A DNA stretch of 15,285 bases from assembly GCA_902984215.1 (NCBI GenBank), contig CADWAF010004735.1, positions 1-15,285 of the forward strand, written 5' to 3'. The notes under the pieces are model-generated. The model had not been told where the DNA came from. It made no database searches and worked only from the letters and a program-made list of their open reading frames with translations. The DNA is from Willaertia magna. Taxonomy: Eukaryota > Heterolobosea > Eutetramitea > Acrasida > Naegleriidae. Made by a program: the position numbers and the translations under genes. Shown here piece after piece: positions 6,112 through 13,407 of the stretch (its first letter is position 1; each line of letters starts with the position of its first letter).

Positions 6112-9060
6112 TTAGTAAAATTCATCTGCAGATAAAGTTTTGTTATCCTCTCCAAAGGAGGAAGAGGTTGGACCCTTAGAGTTACTATCATTAATGTTGT
6201 TGTTATTATTATGATTAAGGAGAGGTTCAGATTCTTTAGATTGTGTTGTTGTTGAGTCTGTTTCAGTTTCATCTGCAACGAAATCATCCAAAATATCACT
6301 TTTAATAATATCATCCTTTGCCCATATTTTGTTATCTTTTAAGAAGTATCCAATAAATTGAGCTTTAGCTTTTTGTTCTTCAAAATATTGAGTTGATTCA
6401 TGATTGTGAGCTAATAAATTTTCATTTGGAGTTCTTATTAAAACTCTAGAGAATATAATTGCAACTTCCTCCAATGTTAAACTATTTTTGTGTTTTAGTA
6501 ATTCTCTCAAGAATGACATTAAATAATGGAAACAATTATAATGCACTTCAGGTAACATGTTAATTAGTTGATAACAAGTAGATGCATTAGAACTAGCATG
6601 TAAGCACATATGATAAAATTTGAAAGGAATAACTGGTTCTGAAAGTGATTCTAAGAATGACATTAATGCTTCAGCAACCGAGTGATTGGAAACTGGCTCA
6701 ACAAATGGTGCACCAGTATCTAAACATTCTCTAATATAATTGACTTCTTTAGAGGTTCCTCTATATTTAAATATTCCTTCTTCTTTCATTCCATTGTGAT
6801 ACAATAAATCAATCATTCTCCACAGTTCTTTAGGAATAACTAAATCTTTATCAAAAGCACTTAAATCTAAACCTTGATCTGTTTTAACTATTGGATTCTT
6901 TTGTTTAACTAGCTCTTCCAATGATGAACCAAATGAAGAAGGAACATAGTTACCAGTAATAGAAACAAAGTGATCTCTTCCATTCTTTAAATGTAAAATT
7001 AATATATCGTCAATTACATCTTCTTTCTTTAATAGTTTTGGAGCTTTTTGTGAATTGACTAAAATAGTTATCTTAATTTCTTCTGTTTCTCCTGGAATAA
7101 TATAACCCTCCATTGGTTCAATAGTTATATATGGTTTTGATGGTAAAGTTTCATGAGGTTTAGGTACAAAAGTATATTCACAAACTACTTGACCAGTATT
7201 CTTAAGTACCATACTTTGAGTCATTGGTTCATTATATTTAACATTTACAAAATTAATACTTTGACCTGTAATACTAACTTCTGGTAACATATCATTTTCT
7301 AATTTATCTAACATCTTAATAATATCATGATAACATTTTCTATATTTTTCTTCAACAATCTTTTTCACTCCAACTTCAAATGATGAAATAACTGGTTTGT
7401 GATCTGACATTTTATATTCCTTATGCATTGTATAGAATTTTTGTGTTATATTATTCTTCTTATTTTCTTTCCATAAAATTCTGTCAGTATATGAAGGTAC
7501 TCTTCCTTTCTCACTTGTATCATAAGTGTCAGTTCCTGCGTCAAATTTATAAGTTGGGTCAAAATTTATCTCTCCTTCAATAAAATCTACAAAAACATTA
7601 TTAGCATTCTTTTCAATAGATAACTGATCATATTTTAATAAAAATTTATAATCTTGTTGTTTAATTTTCTCTCTAACAATTTGATTAGGTTGACTAATTC
7701 TATAATTTAAATCACCAAGCCAAAAGAAGAAATCATGTTGTTCAGGTCTGAATTGTGGATCACCAAATTCAGTTCTTCTTAAAATATCATGAAAGTTTTG
7801 ATTTCTTCTTTCAATTGCACCTTGATGTGGAGCAAGATGGGAATTAATAAAACAAAATGTAGAATCAAATAGTTTAAATCTAATTCCTACACCTCCCTTA
7901 TTTCCCATCATACCTAGTACACCACAACCCTCTGCTGAATTCATTACTTCCTTCACTTGACTTAAAAGTGTTTCTTTAACAAAAATGCAATGATAAATTC
8001 CTACAAGTTGTCTAGCAGTTATTAATTCATATTTGTGTTGTCTATTTTCTCTCTCATTAAAAGTTTTTAATAAAAGCTCAGACCATTGTCCACCAATTTC
8101 AGTTTCTTCTCTTAATAAAGCTCCAGCTGTCATATCAATCTCTTGAAAACCAATAGCATAAATATCTGCTTCAAATTCATCTAAATGAAATAATTTAGAT
8201 AAACTAGAATCATTTGATGGAAACTTATTATTTACATTCCAAGTACATATTACAATAGATATAGGAGCTATTTCAGTAAATTCTTCTTCCATTAATTTTA
8301 ATTGTTTTTGAATCCAATTATCTTTTCTAGAAAGAGTTTCTTGTTGTTCTGTATTATTGATTGTAGCTGACTTTAAAATATTTTCTGAAACAGTATTAGT
8401 CTTTGAATTAGTTCCATTTACTGTATTTGTTGTCTTTTTAAACATATCAATAGAAATATCATTCATTTGTGGAATAGTATCTCTTAATGATGAATCTTTT
8501 TGCATCTTATCTATATAATATTTTGACCAATGAGGTTGTTTTAAAACTTCAACAAAATCTTGATTATTTAATTGATTAGAACCAAAGTTCAATAAATTTG
8601 ATTCGGAAGTTGTATTTTCATTTTGTTGATCATTAATAAATTTACAAGCTTTTATTAATGCTGTAACTACAGACCATTGAGTATTAATGTTTCCTGATTC
8701 AAAATTATAGACTAAAGCCTTTTCTCTAAAGAATATATCAAAATGTAATTCATCAACAATTTTTATACCAAAATCATTTTTCTTTAAAAGATGAAAATCA
8801 CCTATTCGGAAAATATTATTATCTATATCATATTCTAATAAAATTATTCCCATTTCATTACTATCTTTATTATTTACTAGAGATAAGAAAGCTTGTTCTT
8901 TTTCTTTCTTCATTATTGTTGTAGTTGGTTTTAAATTACTTGTATTGGTAGTTGGTGGTTTTTTAGTTTGACCATTATTAATCAGATATACTTGAGAAAG
9001 TACTTTTAGCTCTTCCGTTTCGTTTAGTTGCTTCTCAAAAATTTGATAAAATCGATTCAT
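6112..9060 (-). CDS. OCRL/INPP5B-type inositol polyphosphate 5-phosphatase with RhoGAP domain
   Basis: The 982-residue protein should remove the 5-phosphate from PI(4,5)P2 and related phosphoinositides on endosomal, contractile-vacuole or plasma membranes. Domains in order are a PH-like region (about 55-145), a Asn/Thr-rich linker, the 5-phosphatase (about 265-565), an ASH domain (about 590-708) and RhoGAP (about 735-925). All catalytic motifs are present: WN at 274-275, FQE at 305-307, GNKGGV, SHLAPH at 407-412, GDLNYR at 449-454, PSYTDR and SDHKP at 552-556. This matches OCRL and Dictyostelium Dd5P4. The RhoGAP lacks the arginine finger: Lys765 stands where GxFR is expected, as in OCRL-type pseudo-GAPs. 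The tail has an acidic dileucine ExxxLL signal at 943-948 and a short Asn run. Confidence 0.95.
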   Translation of the reverse strand: MNRFYQIFEKQLNETEELKVLSQVYLINNGQTKKPPTTNTSNLKPTTTIMKKEKEQAFLSLVNNKDSNEMGIILLEYDIDNNIFRIGDFHLLKKNDFGIKIVDELHFDIFFREKALVYNFESGNINTQWSVVTALIKACKFINDQQNENTTSESNLLNFGSNQLNNQDFVEVLKQPHWSKYYIDKMQKDSSLRDTIPQMNDISIDMFKKTTNTVNGTNSKTNTVSENILKSATINNTEQQETLSRKDNWIQKQLKLMEEEFTEIAPISIVICTWNVNNKFPSNDSSLSKLFHLDEFEADIYAIGFQEIDMTAGALLREETEIGGQWSELLLKTFNERENRQHKYELITARQLVGIYHCIFVKETLLSQVKEVMNSAEGCGVLGMMGNKGGVGIRFKLFDSTFCFINSHLAPHQGAIERRNQNFHDILRRTEFGDPQFRPEQHDFFFWLGDLNYRISQPNQIVREKIKQQDYKFLLKYDQLSIEKNANNVFVDFIEGEINFDPTYKFDAGTDTYDTSEKGRVPSYTDRILWKENKKNNITQKFYTMHKEYKMSDHKPVISSFEVGVKKIVEEKYRKCYHDIIKMLDKLENDMLPEVSITGQSINFVNVKYNEPMTQSMVLKNTGQVVCEYTFVPKPHETLPSKPYITIEPMEGYIIPGETEEIKITILVNSQKAPKLLKKEDVIDDILILHLKNGRDHFVSITGNYVPSSFGSSLEELVKQKNPIVKTDQGLDLSAFDKDLVIPKELWRMIDLLYHNGMKEEGIFKYRGTSKEVNYIRECLDTGAPFVEPVSNHSVAEALMSFLESLSEPVIPFKFYHMCLHASSNASTCYQLINMLPEVHYNCFHYLMSFLRELLKHKNSLTLEEVAIIFSRVLIRTPNENLLAHNHESTQYFEEQKAKAQFIGYFLKDNKIWAKDDIIKSDILDDFVADETETDSTTTQSKESEPLLNHNNNNNINDSNSKGPTSSSFGEDNKTLSADEFY

Positions 9061-9309
9061 TTTTTGTGGATGGAACTAGGATTATTTCAACGTCTGTGAC
9101 AAGTGCACAGATAGAAGACAGTTTTTTCGAAAATGTAATGAGAGTATTGGTGCCATAATGTTCTTTAATATTTTCACATGTTCAACTTGTTCAAAACTAC
9201 AACTATTTATTCATAATGGTTGTTAATTCTGTGCTGTACAGTTAAATTACAGAGACTTTCACTTTGAAGAAGAGATAAAAAGCCTCCGAATTTATTGTTT
9301 GTAAAAAAA
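9061..9309. promoter_or_regulatory. Divergent promoter region
   Basis: This 249-bp gap separates two outward-transcribed genes and must contain both promoters. It holds an imperfectly spaced dyad, TCTGTG at 9093-9098 and CACAGA at 9106-9111, about 35-50 nt upstream of the phosphatase ATG. It also has an 8-bp palindrome CTGTACAG at 9234-9241 and a TTCGAAAA element at 9126-9133. No TATA-type element stands out from the AT background. Confidence 0.4.
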
Positions 9310-10317
9310 ATGTTGAAAACCATCTTTTCTTCTTCTCCAAAGGTTTTACATCAACAACAAACGAATGTTTCATCATCCATTTGGGTGTTAATGAATAAAT
9401 ATTCATCAAAATGTAATTACCATACAAATACAAATAATAATGAAGTTACATCACCTGCAAAATATCATATTAACACTAATGTTATTAAACCAAACAAATA
9501 TAAATTCCCTTTAATTAAACCTGAGAAAATTAATCAAATGGCAATTGAAAAAGCTATTTCATCTAATGTAGCTACAGGTACAAAAGTAATTATGGATAGT
9601 AGTAAAACAGTTGTACCAAAATTTGAAATACAACCTGAAGCTCTTGTGAAAAATCTTCAAACAGGAGAATTTGTAGAACATATTAATCTTCATCCATATT
9701 TCTTTAATTGTACTCCTAGAAAAGATATTCTTTATGAAGTTGTTAAATGGCAATTAGCAAAAAGAAGACAAGGTACTCATAAAACTAAACATCGTTTAGA
9801 AGTTGCATTCTCTAAAAAGAAATTAACAAATCAAAAGGGTAGAGGTGCTTCTAGACATTCAGATAAAGGTGCTCCTATCTTTAAAGGTGGTGGTCATGCA
9901 ATGGCTATTCGTCCAAGAAGTTATTATTATAAATTAAATAAGAAAATTAGAAGATTAGCTTTACGTATGGCTTTAACTACTAAATATTTACAAGGTAAAT
10001 TAGTTATTGTAGATGATTTAAAGATTGAAGCTCCAAAAACTAAGATTGCTGCAAAGGCTATTGCTAATACTATATTTTCCGATGTAGATGTAAAAGAAAA
10101 GGAGATTAAGGATAGAGGTGTTTTAATTATTGATGGTGAAGAAGTAAATCCGGATTTAGAAAGGGCTACATTTAATTTACATTATGTTGATTATTTATGT
10201 GTTCGAGGTTTAAATGTTTATGATATGTTAAGAAGGGAAAAACTTGTTCTCTCAAAACAAGCTCTTGAGAGATTATACAGTCGTTATGAAAAGCATATTA
10301 AAGAGGAATATTATTAA
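9310..10317 (+). CDS. Mitochondrial large-subunit ribosomal protein uL4m
   Basis: The 335-residue protein is a structural component of the mitochondrial large ribosomal subunit. The frame is open slightly upstream, but the first ATG is at 9310 after eight A's. Residues 1-45 are rich in Ser, Thr, Lys and Asn with almost no acidic residues, consistent with a mitochondrial transit peptide. The uL4 core follows: RKDILYEVVKWQLAKRRQG at about 137-155, the QKGRG-xS-RH-S-DKGAPIFKGGGHAM loop that reaches into the peptide exit tunnel region (about 175-198), the RPRSYYYKLNKKIRRLALR helix (about 201-219), and a C-terminal LNVYDMLRREKLVLSKQALERL segment typical of uL4. Internal insertions make it longer than bacterial L4 (about 200 residues). 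The identity is clear from these motifs. Confidence 0.95.
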   Translation: MLKTIFSSSPKVLHQQQTNVSSSIWVLMNKYSSKCNYHTNTNNNEVTSPAKYHINTNVIKPNKYKFPLIKPEKINQMAIEKAISSNVATGTKVIMDSSKTVVPKFEIQPEALVKNLQTGEFVEHINLHPYFFNCTPRKDILYEVVKWQLAKRRQGTHKTKHRLEVAFSKKKLTNQKGRGASRHSDKGAPIFKGGGHAMAIRPRSYYYKLNKKIRRLALRMALTTKYLQGKLVIVDDLKIEAPKTKIAAKAIANTIFSDVDVKEKEIKDRGVLIIDGEEVNPDLERATFNLHYVDYLCVRGLNVYDMLRREKLVLSKQALERLYSRYEKHIKEEYY

Positions 10318-10319
10318 AT

Positions 10320-10325
10320 AATAAA
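10320..10325 (+). promoter_or_regulatory. Candidate polyadenylation signal (AATAAA)
   Basis: AATAAA begins 3 nt past the uL4m stop codon, implying a very short 3' UTR if used. Confidence 0.3.
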
Positions 10326-10507
10326 TTTTAATTTTATGGAATAATTGTTACTTTATATCACTGTATTGGTCTATGGATTACAATAGAATGCGGTGGTGAA
10401 TTATTAGAGTCGCCGAAAATGCATTTCACAGCTTTTTACAAGAATCAGATAAATTGCAATTTCCCAAGAAATTGATTTTCTAAACACAAAAAAAAAGAAT
10501 TAAAAAC

Positions 10508-11218
10508 ATGATTTTCCGTCAATTATTCAGTGCAGATACTTGTACCTACACCTTTATCCTTGGTTGTGAAGAAACTAGACAAGCAGTAATTGTTGATCCT
10601 GTATTAGAAGAATTAGATAGAGATGCCAAATTAATAAAGGAATTAAATTTAAATGTAATTTACCTTTTAGAAACACACGTTCATGCAGACCATATCACAG
10701 GTGGTAAACAATTAATCAAAGATCATTTCCCTAATGCAGTACAAGTTTACAGTGCACATAGTGGAGTTACCTTTGAAGATGGATTAAAATTAGTTAATGA
10801 TGGAGATGTTATTGAAGTTGGAAAATTAAAGATTCATGTTGTAGTAACTCCAGGTCACACAAATGGATGTTTATCTTACTATACTGATGATAAAAAGATG
10901 GTATTTACAGGAGATGCCTTATTCATCAGAGGTTGCGGTAGAACTGATTTCCAACAAGGTAGTGCTGAAACCTTATACGACAGTATTATGAAATTATACA
11001 ATACCTTACCTGATGATTGTTTGGTTTACCCAGGACATGATTATAAAGGAATGACTTGTAGCTCAATAGGTGAAGAAAAGAAATTTAATCCAAGAATATT
11101 TGAGGGACAAACTAAAGAAGGTTTTGCTCAAATCATGAATAATTTAAAGTTGCCACATCCAAAGTATATTCATGTTGCTTTGCCTTCAAATTTACTGGGT
11201 GGTGTAAAGCAAAATTAA
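10508..11218 (+). CDS. ETHE1: ETHE1-type persulfide dioxygenase
   Basis: The 236-residue protein has the metallo-beta-lactamase fold and should oxidise glutathione persulfide to sulfite during hydrogen sulfide breakdown, using one iron. The HxHxDH motif is THVHADH at 56-62, followed by ITGG. The other expected metal ligands are His117 in TPGHT and Asp136 in TGDALF, with the spacing of human ETHE1; a further PGHDY motif is at 175-179. The family-specific RGCGRTDFQQG (141-151) and NPRI (194-197) mark it as ETHE1 rather than glyoxalase II. An in-frame TAA 25-27 nt upstream fixes the ATG at 10508 as first start. The protein begins directly with the domain, so no classical mitochondrial presequence is visible, unlike human ETHE1. 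Confidence 0.95.
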   Translation: MIFRQLFSADTCTYTFILGCEETRQAVIVDPVLEELDRDAKLIKELNLNVIYLLETHVHADHITGGKQLIKDHFPNAVQVYSAHSGVTFEDGLKLVNDGDVIEVGKLKIHVVVTPGHTNGCLSYYTDDKKMVFTGDALFIRGCGRTDFQQGSAETLYDSIMKLYNTLPDDCLVYPGHDYKGMTCSSIGEEKKFNPRIFEGQTKEGFAQIMNNLKLPHPKYIHVALPSNLLGGVKQN

Positions 11219-11724
11219 TTTTTTAACTTAAATAAACTTTTTTTACAAAAATAATACAATCGTTTAATTAAAACCAATTCAAACAACCATTGCCAAATAA
11301 ATAGGTGAAAAGTTTGTTGTATAAAGTAAACTTGTATAAAGTACCTTTCTGTTCTTCGAAAAGTCACACAAACCTTTCACTCACTTACAAAGAGTTTGCA
11401 TTGAAATGTCATTCAGGACATAAGGAAAAAGGAGTTGCTTAATGCCTCACAATCGAAAGAAGGCAAGGATTTTCGACGATATTTTACAATCGTATTTCTT
11501 TTTGGTGTTCTCATAACAAATGGAGCCATTGTAATCATTGCTAAAATTTGTCACTATCAGATCATGGTCTCTTCGATGATGGCGGGGTGACAATAATTTC
11601 GAATTAAAGCGTAACTTATCAGAAGATTTCCTGTCTCTTCGAAAAAAAAACAATTAACACCCCATAGTTAACACACCTAAATTGTGTTTTCATTATCCTG
11701 AAAATCGTTGATTTTAAAGTAAAG
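11219..11724. other. Intergenic/leader region with short upstream ORFs
   Basis: This 506-bp gap contains no gene I can support. Its first part holds the ETHE1 3' end. From about 11340 to 11660 the sequence is less AT-rich than the other spacers and carries several plus-strand mini-ORFs: 11406-11423 (5 codons), 11442-11516 (24 codons), 11520-11534 (4 codons) and 11564-11590 (8 codons). If transcription of the next gene starts upstream of these, they could act as regulatory upstream ORFs. A small RNA gene or a 5' exon is also possible, but no snRNA, snoRNA or tRNA signature could be confirmed. Confidence 0.4.
11231..11236 (+). promoter_or_regulatory. Candidate polyadenylation signal (AATAAA)
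   Basis: AATAAA lies 12 nt after the ETHE1 stop codon and is followed by a T-rich stretch, a plausible cleavage signal. Confidence 0.4.
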
Positions 11725-12462
11725 ATGGTTATTTTCTATAATACTACACCTTCAGTTGTTTCAAGATCATCATCTCCTCTAAGTAGCAATTGTTCTAACA
11801 GCACACAAAGCAGTACTAGTTCAGGATGCTGTGCACATTACCATGCTTCTATGACAAATGACAATAATAATAGAATGATGAATGGGAATAATGGAAAAAT
11901 AAGCTCAAGAATTGAAAAGCAGTCAAAAACCAAGAAGCAAAAGAGAAGTTTAATAAAGGAGATAATAGCAGGAGAACAACTAACAACAAACCAGTCAAGA
12001 AGAGGTTCTTTGTCCAGCAATAACAGTAACACTTTGTTTATAGATTGTAGCCCAGTAAAACAAACTAATAATAACACTGTTAACGAGCCTCAAGGTGATA
12101 CTACAGCAACATCTGGCATGTGTCAAATGATTTTAACTAATTGGAAAAGTCGCTCAGAAACACGTCAGCTCATCAAAAAGAGTTTACATGCACCAAACCA
12201 TGTAACATCCAACCATGCCTCACATAATAATGTACAAAGACAAACTATTACACTGCCCACTGAAAGTAGTTCTCCAAAGGTAAATAACAATAATAGTTAT
12301 ATTAACATGTATAAGAGTAATGCATTTAACACTACTAACACTTTTCAATCATATAACACTTGTAATTCTGTGAGTACCTATTCCATGGATACATTGCCTC
12401 ATTTAAAAACACAAAAAATACTTCCAAGTTTTAAAGAGTTAGTTGCCAGTTTAAATATGTAA
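11725..12462 (+). CDS. Ser/Asn/Thr-rich protein of unknown function
   Basis: A 245-residue frame opens at an ATG and closes with TAA. I do not recognise a family. The protein is rich in Ser, Asn and Thr and probably mostly disordered. Visible elements are a Cys-Cys-containing patch at about 34-40, a basic segment KQSKTKKQKR at 65-74 that could be a nuclear localisation signal, an RRGS site at 92-95 matching the protein kinase A consensus, a more ordered stretch MILTNWKSRSETRQLIKKSL at 135-154, and a conserved-looking C-terminus ILPSFKELVASLNM. Short basic and hydrophobic islands within disorder are typical of signalling or transcription-related regulators, but that is only a guess. The length of the open frame supports real coding. 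Confidence 0.65.
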   Translation: MVIFYNTTPSVVSRSSSPLSSNCSNSTQSSTSSGCCAHYHASMTNDNNNRMMNGNNGKISSRIEKQSKTKKQKRSLIKEIIAGEQLTTNQSRRGSLSSNNSNTLFIDCSPVKQTNNNTVNEPQGDTTATSGMCQMILTNWKSRSETRQLIKKSLHAPNHVTSNHASHNNVQRQTITLPTESSSPKVNNNNSYINMYKSNAFNTTNTFQSYNTCNSVSTYSMDTLPHLKTQKILPSFKELVASLNM

Positions 12463-12486
12463 TTTTACCAATCACACGCATAGTAT

Positions 12487-12492
12487 AATAAA
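12487..12492 (+). promoter_or_regulatory. Candidate polyadenylation signal (AATAAA)
   Basis: AATAAA lies 24 nt after the stop codon of the Ser/Asn-rich gene, a suitable distance for 3'-end formation. Confidence 0.35.
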
Positions 12493-12644
12493 AATTTTGT
12501 CCACTTTCCTAAAAAATTTTGTTTATTAAATGAAATAAGTTATAGTACATGTAAATTTGTAAAGATTTATTTTCAGCCCATATTAAAATTTGCCTTAAAA
12601 GTTGAGGCATCAACATTGACTGAATTAAAAATCCGTTCAAAAAA

Positions 12645-13278
12645 ATGAGAGAAGAAAAAAAAGTGAAAAGAGAAAATTTTTCAAACAAACCTTCAAAGAA
12701 AAAAAAGTTAGGGAATAATAATGAAGCAAGTAGTTCCGATGATGTAATAGATAGAAGTTTAGCATTAGATTGTGGTTCTAAGAAAGAACATGATAAAAAT
12801 TGTAAATTATGTGGAGAATCTGGTCATAAATTTGAAAAGTGTCCAAATTATTTTTGTCCAACTTGTGTAAGAAGACATCCTAGTAGTAAAATATGTCCTT
12901 ATGAGAAAACACCACCTTGTGACCATTGCGGAAAGAAAGGACATGCAGAAAAGAACTGTCCTTTAAAACAATTTTTATTAACAAAAGATGATATTACAAG
13001 TGATGTTATTTGTTTTAGTTGTGGAGAATCTGGTCATTTAGTAAGTAAATTATTTATTGAATAAGTAATTTATTTAATAATTTTAGAATTGTTGTAATCC
13101 TTTTAAATCATTTTCAAAGAATAATAAATATTGTTTTAATTGTGGAGAAGAAGGTCATTCTGGATTGGAATGTGAACATACAACTTTAGATGAAATTTTA
13201 GATGCTTGTGTAAGAGAAGAAAGACTGAGTTTTATGGATACTTATATTGCAAGAAAATTAATAGATAAAAGTAAATAA
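12645..13278 (+). CDS. Five-zinc-knuckle protein, Air1/2-ZCCHC7-like (two exons)
   Basis: Exons 12645-13040 and 13087-13278 join in frame to give 195 residues. Read without splicing, the protein would stop after 139 residues inside the fourth knuckle. The N-terminus is strongly basic (KKVKR, KPSKKKK), probably nuclear targeting. Five CCHC-type knuckles follow, at C53-C56-H61-C66, C71-C74-H78-C84, C92-C95-H100-C105, C123-C126-H131-C134/135 and C148-C151-H156-C161. The number, order and spacing, including an atypical second knuckle and a final GEEGHSG knuckle, resemble yeast Air1/Air2 and human ZCCHC7. Those are the RNA-binding subunits of TRAMP, which tags nuclear RNAs for exosome decay. The fourth knuckle has a shorter His-Cys spacing than the standard HX4C. 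CCHC proteins are diverse, so the TRAMP role is an inference. Confidence 0.8.
13041..13086 (+). other. 46-nt spliceosomal intron
   Basis: The interval starts with GTAAGT, ends with TTTTAG and is nearly pure A/T. Removing it eliminates an in-frame TAA and opens a second exon encoding another full zinc knuckle in the same frame, which is strong support. Confidence 0.88.
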
Positions 13279-13384
13279 TATATGTTATACAATTTAATTG
13301 AAGTTTTTAAAGACACAAACAAGACTAGTGAGTGAAAATAGTGGAATAATTATTTTTAAGTACTCAAATGATGGATTTATTTGA

Positions 13385-13402
13385 AATAAAAGTAACTTTA
13401 TT
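13385..13402. promoter_or_regulatory. Back-to-back polyadenylation signals of convergent genes
   Basis: AATAAA on the plus strand at 13385-13390 is 107 nt past the zinc-knuckle stop. AATAAA on the minus strand at 13402-13397 is only 6 nt past the acyltransferase stop. If both are used, the two transcripts end tail to tail and probably overlap slightly. Confidence 0.35.
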
Positions 13403-13407
13403 GTAAA

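Noticed and set aside
11442..11491. 5' coding exon for the Ser/Asn-rich gene spliced from the 24-codon mini-ORF
   Set aside because: A GTATTT donor exists at 11492, but no AG acceptor near 11725 restores the reading frame.
11447..11653. 68-codon minus-strand open frame in the ETHE1/Ser-Asn-rich spacer
   Set aside because: No recognisable domain or A-rich start context, and it overlaps the leader of the plus-strand gene. Considered a chance frame in a less AT-rich stretch.
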